DNA from: an uncultured Oscillospiraceae bacterium
GTDB taxonomy: Bacteria; Bacillota_A; Clostridia; Oscillospirales; Acutalibacteraceae
Length of the DNA: 30,009 nt
Assembly (NCBI GenBank): GCA_910587995.1
Contig: CAJUNS010000031.1
Location: forward strand, 1-30,009
Direction: 5' to 3'
Positions 1 through 6,597 of the stretch are shown here, piece after piece (within the stretch, counting starts at the first letter, position 1; each line of letters begins with the position of its first letter). The notes beneath the pieces were generated by a model. It made no database searches and was not told where the DNA came from. It saw nothing but the letters and a program-made list of their open reading frames with translations. The position numbers and the translations under genes are program-made.

Positions 1-97
1 GAAAAATCAAGACTTAGCGGCATTTAAGAACTTATAAAGAGATAGTCAAAAATCCTGTTAGATGTTAATTTAAAAAATAGAACAGGAGGTGGATTTT

Positions 98-442
98 ATG
101 ACAGACTCGCCAAGTGTACGCTTCATTACATTCATTTTTACCGACCAATTCGGATTCTGCTATTTCGTTCTGCCTGTCATTTGCGTCTTTGCTGCCCAGC
201 TACTGCTATGCCTTTATGCCAAACATGTTTCGCTCAAGCTGTTGCCCGCCTCTTTAGGTGTTCTAATTGTTGCGGCGGTGTATGGCACTTTTCTGATTTT
301 TGGAGAGAACATGCTTTATCTATTCCCTTTGGGCATCGCGGGCCTGATCCTTCTGGGCAGCGCCGCCGGCTGGCTGGCGTGTGCCATGGTTCGCCTGATC
401 CTCCGGCTGAAGAAAGCCCCCTGCCCCCCGCAGGGCAGCTGA
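98..442 (+). CDS. small hypothetical membrane protein
   Basis: A protein of 114 residues that I do not recognise. It has about three hydrophobic stretches (roughly residues 20-40, 50-70 and 75-100) and ends in a short basic, proline-containing tail, so it is probably an integral membrane protein. The ATG at 98 is preferred over the GTG at 89. AGGAGGT at 84-90 sits about seven bases before the ATG but overlaps the GTG. No good promoter is visible in the AT-rich 97 bases upstream, which may continue beyond the window. The gene converges on the ribosomal operon and shares its terminator. Function unknown. Confidence 0.7.
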   Translation: MTDSPSVRFITFIFTDQFGFCYFVLPVICVFAAQLLLCLYAKHVSLKLLPASLGVLIVAAVYGTFLIFGENMLYLFPLGIAGLILLGSAAGWLACAMVRLILRLKKAPCPPQGS

Positions 443-444
443 AC

Positions 445-477
445 AAAAAAGCGCCCCCAGCTGGGAGCGCTTTTTTA
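445..477. terminator. bidirectional intrinsic terminator
   Basis: The GC-rich stem AGCGCCCCCAGCTGGGAGCGCT has an A-run on its left and a T-run on its right, so it can terminate both the 98-442 gene (plus) and the rplA operon (minus). It lies just after both stop codons. Confidence 0.9.
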
Positions 478-489
478 TCTAAAGAAAAC

Positions 490-1182
490 TTATACAAACT
501 TCGCCGGGTTAATCTTGATGCCAGGGCCCATGGTGGCGCTGAGTACGCAGGAGCGTACATACTGGCCCTTGGCAGCGGCGGGCTTGGCCTTAACAATGGC
601 GTCCATCAGGGTGTTGAAGTTCTCCGCCAGCTTCTCCGCGCCGAAGGAGATCTTGCCGATGGGGCAGTGGATGATGTTGGTCTTGTCCAGGCGGTACTCG
701 ATTTTACCGGCCTTGGCCTCCTGCACAGCCTTGCCGATGTCCGGGGTCACGGTGCCGGCCTTGGGGTTGGGCATCAGGCCCCGGGGGCCCAGAATTTTAC
801 CCAAGCGGCCCACCAGGCCCATCATGTCAGGCGAGGTGACCACCACGTCAAAGTCCATCCAGCCCTCGGACTGAATCTTCTGAACCATTTCCTCCGCGCC
901 TACAAAGTCGGCGCCGGCCTTTTCGGCGGCCTCAATGTTGTCGCCTTTGCAAATGGCCAAAACGCGCACGTTCTTGCCTGTGCCGTTGGGCAACACAATG
1001 GCGCCGCGCACCTGCTGGTCCGCGTGGCGGCCGTCAACGCCCAGCTTCACATGAAGCTCCACGGTCTCGTCAAACTTGGTGGTGCCGGTCTTGACGCAAA
1101 GGTTCAGGGCCTCTGCGGTGTCATAAAGCTTCTGGCGGTCAATGAGCTTGGCGCTCTCTCTGTACTTCTTTCCGTGTTTCAT
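490..1182 (-). CDS. rplA: 50S ribosomal protein L1
   Basis: A 230-residue L1, the usual length. It starts MKHGKKYRES, and the conserved L1 core motif GPRGLMPNPKAGTV is clear near the middle. L1 binds the stalk base of 23S rRNA and helps move tRNA out of the E site. It also represses its own operon by binding an rRNA-like site in the mRNA, and a candidate site lies upstream of rplK at 1650-1696. It is the last gene of the minus-strand operon, 18 bases after rplK, and the terminator at 445-477 follows. The rplJ-rplL pair that often comes next is absent. Confidence 0.98.
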   Translation of the reverse strand: MKHGKKYRESAKLIDRQKLYDTAEALNLCVKTGTTKFDETVELHVKLGVDGRHADQQVRGAIVLPNGTGKNVRVLAICKGDNIEAAEKAGADFVGAEEMVQKIQSEGWMDFDVVVTSPDMMGLVGRLGKILGPRGLMPNPKAGTVTPDIGKAVQEAKAGKIEYRLDKTNIIHCPIGKISFGAEKLAENFNTLMDAIVKAKPAAAKGQYVRSCVLSATMGPGIKINPAKFV

Positions 1183-1200
1183 TGCAGTTTCCCCCTTCCC

Positions 1201-1626
1201 TTAGTCTACAACTTCCACGCCCATGCTGCGGGCAGTGCCGGCAATCATGCTCATGGCGGTCTCAATGGAGCTGGCGTTCAAGTCGGGCATTTTGGTCTCG
1301 GCAATCTTCTGAATCTGTTCCTTGGTGATTTTGGCGACCTTCTTCTTGTTGGGCTCGCCAGAGGCGGTCTCAATGCCCACCGCCTTCTTAATCAGCACTG
1401 CCGCGGGGGGAGTCTTGGTGATAAAGGTGAAGGAGCGGTCAGCGTACACCGTAATCACCACGGGGATGATCAGGCCCACATCGTTCTTGGTGCGCTCGTT
1501 AAACTCCTTGGTAAACGCCATGATGTTTACGCCGTGCTGGCCCAGAGCGGGGCCGACCGGCGGGGCCGGGGTTGCTTTCCCGGCAGGGATCTGGAGCTTG
1601 ATATAGCCCGTTACCTTTTGTGCCAT
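1201..1626 (-). CDS. rplK: 50S ribosomal protein L11
   Basis: A 141-residue L11, exactly the usual length when it starts at MAQKVTGYIK. The frame stays open upstream, but those codons belong to the leader. GGAGG lies 11 bases before this ATG, whereas an in-frame ATG three codons upstream is only two bases from it. The N-terminal PPVGPALGQHG motif (proline-rich switch) and the C-terminal RNA-binding domain are present. L11 forms the GTPase-associated centre with the 23S rRNA 1070 region. It lies 18 bases before rplA and 262 bases after nusG, and that gap holds regulatory RNA. Confidence 0.98.
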   Translation of the reverse strand: MAQKVTGYIKLQIPAGKATPAPPVGPALGQHGVNIMAFTKEFNERTKNDVGLIIPVVITVYADRSFTFITKTPPAAVLIKKAVGIETASGEPNKKKVAKITKEQIQKIAETKMPDLNASSIETAMSMIAGTARSMGVEVVD

Positions 1627-1649
1627 TTTAAACATTACCTCCAAATATT

Positions 1650-1719
1650 GTGGTTCAAGCGGTAGGGGCATCGAAAATTTTACCCATACCTCCCACGTAA
1701 ACGCGGAGCGGGCTCCGCG
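1650..1719 (-). promoter_or_regulatory. probable L1-binding autoregulatory leader of rplKA
   Basis: Read on the minus strand, an 8-bp hairpin (CGCGGAGC/GCTCCGCG, 1702-1719) is followed by GTGGGAGGTATGGG (from 1696) and, further on, CCCC-TACC and GAACCAC (to 1650). GTGG pairs with CCAC, GGTA with TACC and GGG with CCC around internal loops. The GTGGGAGG...CCAC pattern resembles the L1 site in 23S rRNA helices 76-77. Known L1 regulation in bacteria uses this mimicry. The link here is inferred from position and sequence. Confidence 0.65.
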
Positions 1720-1791
1720 CGTCTGGCTTGCGTACTGGAATGATTCATGGGGCAGTTTCCAAAAACCGGCCTAAAAAAGGGAAGGCCCTGG

Positions 1792-1848
1792 AAAAAAAAA
1801 TTATACAAAAGCTTTTCCCGCTCCCCTGTCCATAACCAGCGGGAGCGT
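1792..1848 (-). terminator. possible attenuator between nusG and rplK
   Basis: On the minus strand, CGCTCCC (from 1848) can pair with GGGAGCG (to about 1819). About 20 bases later comes a run of nine T. The distance is long for a classical terminator, and the palindrome AAAAGCTTTT and a TATAAT sequence (1800-1805) lie between. It could be a weak terminator, an attenuator or the -10 of an internal rplK promoter. I see no matching -35. Confidence 0.35.
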
Positions 1849-1888
1849 TGCAAAAGCGCCTCTCCAAGAGGAACGCCCCGGAGCCCCG

Positions 1889-2410
1889 TTAAATGGGCTC
1901 CGCCTGGTCCAGCTCCAGCTCCACCGGGGTGTCCCGGCCAAACATGGAGACCGTGACCCGAATGCGGTTCTTTTCCAGGTCCAGCTCTTCCACAGTGCCC
2001 ACAAAGCCTTCCAGGGGGCCGTCGATGATGTTCACCGAGTCGCCCACCTGATAGCTGATTTCATACTGGCGCTGGTCAATGCCCAGCCGGGCCACTTCCG
2101 CGTCCGTCAAGGGGACCGGCTTGGACGAAGGTCCTACGAAGCCGGTGCAGCCCCGAATGTTGCGCACAGCGTACCAGCTCTCGTCGGTCATCACCATTTT
2201 CACGATGACATAGCCGGGAAAAATCTTGCGCTCCACCTCTTTGCGCCGTCCGTCGTCAGTGATCTCCGTCACCATCTCCGTGGGCACGCGGATCTCCTGG
2301 ATGAGCTCCTGCATCTGCCGGTTCTCCACGGTCTTTTCCAGGTTTGAGGCCACTTTGTTTTCATATCCGGAATAGGTATGCACCACATACCATTTCGCTT
2401 CCTCCGCCAT
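1889..2410 (-). CDS. nusG: transcription elongation/antitermination factor NusG
   Basis: A 173-residue NusG. The N-terminal NGN domain begins KWYVVHTYSGYE and contains the typical FPGYVIVKM stretch. A C-terminal KOW domain carries VNIIDGPLEGFVG. NusG binds RNA polymerase to modulate pausing and couples it to the ribosome or Rho. It lies 36 bases after secE, in the usual secE-nusG order. ATG start at 2410. Confidence 0.98.
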   Translation of the reverse strand: MAEEAKWYVVHTYSGYENKVASNLEKTVENRQMQELIQEIRVPTEMVTEITDDGRRKEVERKIFPGYVIVKMVMTDESWYAVRNIRGCTGFVGPSSKPVPLTDAEVARLGIDQRQYEISYQVGDSVNIIDGPLEGFVGTVEELDLEKNRIRVTVSMFGRDTPVELELDQAEPI

Positions 2411-2446
2411 GCTATCCGCCTTTCCTTTTCTCGCAGTGTGTGGTTT

Positions 2447-2701
2447 TTACGCGGCCACGTCCATAATCAGCCCCAAAAGGCTCATAAACGCCGTGTCCAG
2501 CGCAAAAACAAACAGGCCCAGCACGATGATGGTTGCCAGCACCACGCCGGTGTTTTTGAACACCGCCTTGGGCGTGGGCCAGACAATCTTTTTAATTTCG
2601 CCCTTGCAGTCCTTGAGGAACTTCGCGGCTTTCTTCACGAAAGCGGAAAAGGCGTTGGGCTTTTTCGCTTTCGCTTCGGTCTTCTTCTCGGTTTCCGCCA
2701 T
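2447..2701 (-). CDS. secE: preprotein translocase subunit SecE
   Basis: An 84-residue protein with a charged N-terminus, the conserved amphipathic segment LKDCKGEIKKIVWPTPK (about residues 28-44) and a single C-terminal membrane helix. This is the short SecE form usual in Gram-positive bacteria. SecE clamps the SecY channel for protein export. It starts 13 bases after the rpmG stop and is followed by nusG. Confidence 0.97.
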   Translation of the reverse strand: MAETEKKTEAKAKKPNAFSAFVKKAAKFLKDCKGEIKKIVWPTPKAVFKNTGVVLATIIVLGLFVFALDTAFMSLLGLIMDVAA

Positions 2702-2714
2702 AGGGTTCCTCTCC

Positions 2715-2864
2715 TTACTTGGTTTCCCGGTGCAGGGTGTGCTTCCGGCAGAACCGGCAGTACTTGTTCATCTCCAACCTGTCGGGATCGTTTTTCTTGT
2801 TCTTCTTCGTCAGGTAGTTCCGCTGCTTGCACTCGGTGCAGGCCAGCACGATCTTCACTCGCAT
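2715..2864 (-). CDS. rpmG: 50S ribosomal protein L33, zinc-binding form
   Basis: A 49-residue L33 starting MRVKIVLACTECK. Four cysteines (C9, C12, C36, C39) form the zinc ribbon, so this is the zinc-dependent (C+) type. The frame remains open 33 codons further upstream, but that part runs through a structured leader and matches nothing in L33. The ribosome binding site is modest (AAAGGATGG about 13 bases upstream). First gene of the rpmG-secE-nusG-rplK-rplA operon. Confidence 0.96.
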   Translation of the reverse strand: MRVKIVLACTECKQRNYLTKKNKKNDPDRLEMNKYCRFCRKHTLHRETK

Positions 2865-2992
2865 ACTTTCAAGACCATCCTTTCCGGCAGACGCCCGGCC
2901 AGCGCCGGGAACGTCCAAAATATTTGGGGCGTTAGCCCCTGCCTCCCTCAAAAAGCCGGGCAAAAAAAGAAACCCCTTTTCGAGGTATCTTT
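2865..2992 (-). promoter_or_regulatory. structured 5' leader of the rpmG operon
   Basis: The leader between the promoter at 2993-3022 and rpmG can form two hairpins on the minus strand. One is GGGGC-TAAC-GCCCC. The stronger one, at 2890-2915, pairs GACG with CGTC and CCCGGC with GCCGGG. No T-run follows either, so they are not terminators. I do not recognise a known riboswitch or ribosomal leader class. Confidence 0.5.
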
Positions 2993-3022
2993 AGTATAGC
3001 ACAGGAAAACAAGGCTTGTCAA
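2993..3022 (-). promoter_or_regulatory. promoter of the rpmG-secE-nusG-rplKA operon
   Basis: Minus-strand TTGACA (3017-3022), an 18-base spacer and TATACT (2993-2998): a near-consensus housekeeping promoter about 130 bases before rpmG. Confidence 0.88.
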
Positions 3023-3041
3023 GGGCCTTTCCGCCGGTTTT

Positions 3042-3057
3042 CCGGGAAATTTCCCGG
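3042..3057 (-). terminator. weak hairpin after the 3061-3846 gene
   Basis: CCGGGAAATTTCCCGG is a perfect palindrome just past the stop of the minus-strand gene. It has no T-run, so termination is uncertain. The rpmG promoter lies directly downstream. Confidence 0.3.
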
Positions 3058-3060
3058 TTT

Positions 3061-3846
3061 TCAGCCGGGCAGCCGGGCCTCCACCTTTTTGCCAGGGCGC
3101 TTCTTTTTCTTTTCGGGCTTAATGGTTTTGCCAATCAGCCGGCGGGAGAACCCGGCGTTCTTTTTCAGCTCGTCTCCCAGCTTTTCCTGGGCGGCTGAAA
3201 AGGCCTCCTGGCTCAGGCCGTTGAGCAGGGTGTAGGTGAGTATGGACCGCAAATCCAGGTCGCCGCTTTTATACATGTCGTCCAGCAGGGCGCAGAGCTT
3301 GGCGGCCGGTTCGCTGTCCGGGTACTGGCGCAGCAGGCCGTCGCAGCGCTCTACCACATGGGACTTGATAAACGTGACATAGCGCACCTGCCCATAGACG
3401 ATTTTTTCCCGGTTGAGCTCCTCCTTAAGTTCGGGGAAGAGGCCCACCAGCCGGTTGATGAAAAAGAGGGGGTCCACGTTGCGGTCTTCGCCTTTGGCGG
3501 TTTTTTTCCGCTGCTGCACCATAGCCACCCGCTTAGGGCCGCGCACCACGTCGGTAAAGTCGTTAACAATGCTCTCCGCATCGCTTCTCTCACCAGAGCG
3601 CAGGTCAAACAGCCAAGTGGAAAGCTGCCGCCACTCGCTGGGAGCGCCTTTTTCGTCCAGGGTGGTGGAGCGCAGGATAAAGCTCTGCTTTTTGCTGTCA
3701 TACAGCACGCTGTAGGCTACCTCGTCCGTGGCAAAAAGAACCGCCCGTCCGGCGGGGTCCTCCAGGGGCTCCGGGTCCCGGAAGCCCTGCTGGGAGAGCT
3801 CTTGGGCCAGGGCGTTTTGTATGAGGTCGAAAGGGTTGAAATCCAT
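3061..3846 (-). CDS. hypothetical soluble protein
   Basis: A protein of 261 residues with no signal peptide or membrane segment. I do not recognise the family. It starts MDFNPFDLIQNALAQEL, has a mixed alpha/beta middle, a long helical second half, and a strongly basic C-terminal tail from about residue 238 (repeated lysines, ending EARLPG). The ATG at 3846 is preferred over the one at 3882 because GGAGTG lies about eight bases before it. A promoter fits at 3881-3909. The basic tail could bind nucleic acid or the ribosome, but that is only a guess. A palindromic mobile element sits just upstream of the promoter. Confidence 0.75.
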   Translation of the reverse strand: MDFNPFDLIQNALAQELSQQGFRDPEPLEDPAGRAVLFATDEVAYSVLYDSKKQSFILRSTTLDEKGAPSEWRQLSTWLFDLRSGERSDAESIVNDFTDVVRGPKRVAMVQQRKKTAKGEDRNVDPLFFINRLVGLFPELKEELNREKIVYGQVRYVTFIKSHVVERCDGLLRQYPDSEPAAKLCALLDDMYKSGDLDLRSILTYTLLNGLSQEAFSAAQEKLGDELKKNAGFSRRLIGKTIKPEKKKKRPGKKVEARLPG

Positions 3847-3880
3847 AGTGAGGTCACTCCAGTATATAGGTATTTGGTAC

Positions 3881-3909
3881 ATTGTAGCACATGGGGGCGG
3901 AAAAGTCCA
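3881..3909 (-). promoter_or_regulatory. promoter of the 3061-3846 gene
   Basis: Minus-strand TGGACT (3904-3909), a 17-base spacer and TACAAT (3881-3886). It lies 35 bases before the start codon. Confidence 0.65.
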
Positions 3910-3925
3910 GAGGCGGGCGGGAAAA

Positions 3926-4014
3926 GGGAGTGTCCGTTTCGGAGAGCTTTTCGTGTTCCTCCGCCCGTGGGGCGGAGGAACACAGATGGTTCTCTCTGTG
4001 GTTTGGACAATCCC
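3926..4014 (+). mobile_element. MITE-like palindromic element, copy 1
   Basis: An 89-bp element with terminal inverted repeats GGGAGTGTCC and GGACAATCCC. It has a long internal hairpin whose core is CGTGTTCCTCCGCCC paired with GGGCGGAGGAACACA. It is flanked by a perfect 9-bp direct repeat GCGGGAAAA (3917-3925 and 4015-4023), which is a target-site duplication. It encodes no protein. Four other copies lie in this window. Confidence 0.88.
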
Positions 4015-4023
4015 GCGGGAAAA

Positions 4024-4305
4024 GGAGGGGCTAAATCAAAGGGGAAAGGGCTGCGGTCCGGCGGCAAATCGGAAAAGAGGCTTCCGTTTTGCGGACGCCA
4101 TGGGGGGTTCTGGCGCCTGAGGCAAAGGTGAAGAAAAAGAAGTCTCAATCCTCTTTTTTAAATAAACAACAAATACTGAGAAAGCGGGGTGCCGTTTTGA
4201 TCAATTCGGACATTTTTTTGATCACTTCGCCTTTGGGAAATCGTCTTCCTAGCCGGGCGGCCGGATTCTCCCTTATGCTTATGGCAGGGAAAGGGGGTGA
4301 CTTGC
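4024..4305. other. intergenic region with no recognised gene
   Basis: No convincing coding frame on either strand. The right half is AT-rich and carries two near-identical 14-mers, TTTTGATCAATTCG (4195-4208) and TTTTGATCACTTCG (4216-4229). They are 21 bp apart (two helical turns) and each contains the palindrome TGATCA. They could be an operator for the small genes downstream. No clear -35/-10 pair was found. Confidence 0.45.
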
Positions 4306-4464
4306 TTGGAAACCGCCTATGGGAAACAAATGGGTTTGCGGCAGTTCCGCTCCCCGCTCCGCGTCAAAACGAGCACCCAAGAAGAAATCGCGGCCTGGCT
4401 GGCCTGCCATGCCGCAGGAAACGACTTTCTGGCGCCCTGGCCAGCGCCGGAAGAGAAAGAGTGA
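4306..4464 (+). CDS. small hypothetical protein, TTG start
   Basis: A possible 52-residue protein. The TTG at 4306 follows AAAGGGGGTGA by a normal distance. An in-frame ATG at 4330 has no such site. The product is mildly basic in its first half (RQFRSPLRVK), then has a short helix (TQEEIAAWLACHAAG) and an acidic end. It stops at TGA 4462-4464. The next gene starts two codons later in the same frame, so the two could be fragments of one gene. I do not recognise it. Confidence 0.5.
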   Translation: METAYGKQMGLRQFRSPLRVKTSTQEEIAAWLACHAAGNDFLAPWPAPEEKE

Positions 4465-4470
4465 TTTTTC

Positions 4471-4743
4471 TTGACTAAGGACGAATTGTTTAACGCCTAC
4501 CATTCTTGGCTTGGCGGGCCCGCGCCGCTCCCGGGCAAGGAGCTTCCGGCCATTCCGATTGCCGGGCTGGACGTTTTTGAGGACGACAGGCAGCTTGTCA
4601 ATCATCTTTTCTTTTTGGTTCCGGATACTTCCTCTCAACAGCTGCGCTGCTTCTTCTATTTTGAGGAAAATACTTTCTCAAAGGACTCCGCCGGGGACTT
4701 GGTATTGGAAGATTCCACGCTGCACCTTTTTTCACCGCAATAA
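4471..4743 (+). CDS. small hypothetical protein
   Basis: A 90-residue acidic protein starting at TTG 4471 (MTKDELFNAYHSWLGG). No internal ATG offers a better start. It is in the same frame as the 52-residue gene just upstream, separated by TGA and two codons. Only a weak GAAAGAG site precedes it, so it is probably translationally coupled to that gene. It is predicted to be soluble, with a beta-rich second half. A strong terminator follows. Family unknown. Alternatively the pair is one gene interrupted by an in-frame stop. Confidence 0.6.
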   Translation: MTKDELFNAYHSWLGGPAPLPGKELPAIPIAGLDVFEDDRQLVNHLFFLVPDTSSQQLRCFFYFEENTFSKDSAGDLVLEDSTLHLFSPQ

Positions 4744-4756
4744 GCGTCCCTCCTGG

Positions 4757-4790
4757 AAAGGCCGGCCCGCCTAAGGCCGGTCTTTTCCTT
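4757..4790 (+). terminator. intrinsic terminator
   Basis: Stem AAAGGCCGGCC / GGCCGGTCTTT (11 pairs, one G-U) with loop CGCCTAA and a T-rich end, directly after the small gene pair. Confidence 0.88.
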
Positions 4791-4893
4791 GCATGCGGGC
4801 TTTTTTCCACAGCCGCGGGGGCAAAAGGTGGAAACCTTCCCGGCAGGGCCAGGAAAGGAGCTCATTTTCATCATCCCCGCGCGATGGCTTTGA

Positions 4894-4982
4894 GGGAGTG
4901 TCCGTTTTGGAGAGCTTTTCATGTTCCCCCGCCCTACGGGCGGGGGAACATAGAGATAATCCCCTGTGGTTGGGACACATCC
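4894..4982 (+). mobile_element. MITE-like palindromic element, copy 2
   Basis: An 89-bp copy with ends GGGAGTGTCC and GGACACATCC and the internal hairpin CATGTTCCCCCGCCC / GGGCGGGGGAACATA. The flanks TGGCTTTGA (4885-4893) and TGGCTTCGA (4983-4991) match at 8 of 9 positions, a slightly decayed target duplication. It ends 16 bases before the queH promoter. Confidence 0.85.
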
Positions 4983-4998
4983 TGGCTTCGAGGGGAGC

Positions 4999-5027
4999 TT
5001 GCAATTTTTGGGAGATTGTGATAAAAT
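4999..5027 (+). promoter_or_regulatory. promoter of the queH operon
   Basis: TTGCAA (4999-5004), a 17-base spacer and TAAAAT (5022-5027), about 29 bases before the start codon. Confidence 0.75.
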
Positions 5028-5055
5028 TAAAGCAAAATAATAAGGAGGAATGCCG

Positions 5056-5715
5056 GTGGCCCAGGTGAAAAATTACGCCAAGGAGCTGGAGGTTCTGATT
5101 GGGGAGCTGAAGGGGCGCAGGCCGGGCTTGCTGCTGCATTGCTGCTGCGCGCCCTGCTCCAGCGCCGTGCTGGAATATTTAAACCCCCATTTTGCGCTTT
5201 ACCTATCCTATTATAACCCCAACATCGCCCCGGAAGCCGAGTACCAAAAGCGCTTGGCGGAGCTCCGGCGGCTGCTGGCGGAAATGCCTTTGAATCCTCC
5301 GCCGGAGCTTTTGCCCTGCGCCTATGAGGGCGAGGCCTTTCAGCGCATGGCCCAGGGCTTGGAGCGGGAGCCCGAGGGCGGGGCCCGGTGCGCGGGCTGC
5401 TACCGCCTGCGCCTGGAGGAGGCCGCCAAAACCGCCGCCGCCCACGGCCTGGAATATTTTACCACTACCCTGAGTGTCAGCCCATTGAAAAACGCCCAGG
5501 TTCTGGGCCGCATTGGCCAGGAGCTGGCCCAGAAGTACGGCGTGAAGCATCTGCCCGCGGACTTTAAAAAACGGGAGGGCTACAAGCGGTCCATCGCCCT
5601 CTCCCGGGAGTATGGCCTCTACCGGCAGAACTACTGCGGGTGCCTTTACAGCAAGCGCCCCGCCGTCCCGGCTTCTGGAGCCAGGGCGGATGGAGAGGAA
5701 CCAAGAAATTTATGA
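5056..5715 (+). CDS. queH: epoxyqueuosine reductase QueH
   Basis: A 219-residue QueH (DUF208 family). It reduces epoxyqueuosine to queuosine, the last step in making the modified base at position 34 of some tRNAs, and uses an iron-sulfur cluster instead of the B12 of QueG. The expected cysteines are visible: LLHCCCAPCSS (C29-C31, C34), CAGC (C112, C115) and YCGC (C194, C196). The GTG at 5056 is chosen because AGGAGG (5043-5048) is seven bases before it but only one base from the ATG at 5050. First gene of an apparent operon running to 7645. Confidence 0.93.
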   Translation: MAQVKNYAKELEVLIGELKGRRPGLLLHCCCAPCSSAVLEYLNPHFALYLSYYNPNIAPEAEYQKRLAELRRLLAEMPLNPPPELLPCAYEGEAFQRMAQGLEREPEGGARCAGCYRLRLEEAAKTAAAHGLEYFTTTLSVSPLKNAQVLGRIGQELAQKYGVKHLPADFKKREGYKRSIALSREYGLYRQNYCGCLYSKRPAVPASGARADGEEPRNL

Positions 5716-5763
5716 CGCGCTGTGGGAAGCGGACTGCCTCCCCACAGGAAAGGACGGAACAAG

Positions 5764-6597
5764 ATGCCAGTGACACATCAGGGCGTGAGCTATTTTGCCG
5801 CCGACGCCCATGCCCATATTTATCCGGCGAAAATCGCGGAAAAGGCAACGGCCGCCGTGGGGGACTTTTACGGCCTCTCCATGAGCCATGTGGGCCTGCC
5901 GGAGGTGCTGGACCAAACCGGCCAAAAGGCTGGCCTGGACCGCTTTTTGGTCTGTTCGGTGGCCACTAAGGTGGAGCAGGTGCGCTCCATCAACTGCTTT
6001 ATTCAGCGGGCCTGCCGGGAATTTCCCCGTTTTTTGGGCCTGGGGGCCTGGCATCCGGATGTGGCGGACCTGGAGGGGGAGCTGGAAGACCTGGAAGCCC
6101 GAGGCCTGCGGGGGGTCAAGCTGCACCCGGATTTTCAAGAATTTTGCATTGACGACCCCAAGATGCTGCCTTTTTACCGGGCCGCCGCCCAGCGCAGGCT
6201 GCCTGTGCTCTTCCATACTGGGGACGCGCGGCGGGACTTCTCCTCGCCCAGGCGTTTGGCCCGGGTGCTGGACCAGGTGCCGGACCTGATCTGCATTGCC
6301 GCCCACCTGGGGGGCTACACCCAGTGGGCGGAGGCCCGGGAGTGCCTGTGCCATCCCAACGTTTATGTGGACACTTCCAGCTCCCTGGGCTTTCTCAGCC
6401 GGGAGGAAGCCCTGGAAAGCATCGAGCATTTTGGCCGGGGCCGGGTGCTGTTCGGCACAGACTTTCCCATGTGGCGGGCAGAGAAGGAGCTGAACGCCTT
6501 TTTCGGGCTGGGCTTGGAGGAACCGGTGAACCGGGCTGTTTTATATGGCAACTTTGCCCGGCTCTTCGGTCTGGACGGGCGGAGCCGCCGTGGATGA
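5764..6597 (+). CDS. amidohydrolase-family metal-dependent hydrolase
   Basis: A 277-residue TIM-barrel hydrolase of the amidohydrolase type (PF04909-like). Metal ligands are recognisable: DAHAH (H16, H18), LFHTGD (H151), AAHLGG (H181) and FGTDFP (D233). The substrate is unknown; relatives decarboxylate or hydrolyse small aromatic or acidic compounds. The ATG at 5764 has AAAGGACGG about eight bases upstream, and an upstream ATG at 5722 does not. It starts 48 bases after queH and its end overlaps the next gene by 8 bases, so it is probably co-transcribed and coupled. Confidence 0.88.
   Translation: MPVTHQGVSYFAADAHAHIYPAKIAEKATAAVGDFYGLSMSHVGLPEVLDQTGQKAGLDRFLVCSVATKVEQVRSINCFIQRACREFPRFLGLGAWHPDVADLEGELEDLEARGLRGVKLHPDFQEFCIDDPKMLPFYRAAAQRRLPVLFHTGDARRDFSSPRRLARVLDQVPDLICIAAHLGGYTQWAEARECLCHPNVYVDTSSSLGFLSREEALESIEHFGRGRVLFGTDFPMWRAEKELNAFFGLGLEEPVNRAVLYGNFARLFGLDGRSRRG

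Noticed and set aside
181..1665. A 494-codon plus-strand open frame across rplA and rplK
   Set aside because: It is the mirror of two certain ribosomal protein genes in GC-rich DNA and has no ribosome binding site.
3926..4014. The palindromic repeat read as a simple terminator or REP sequence
   Set aside because: No T-run follows the hairpins, and perfect 9-bp flanking duplications point to transposition.
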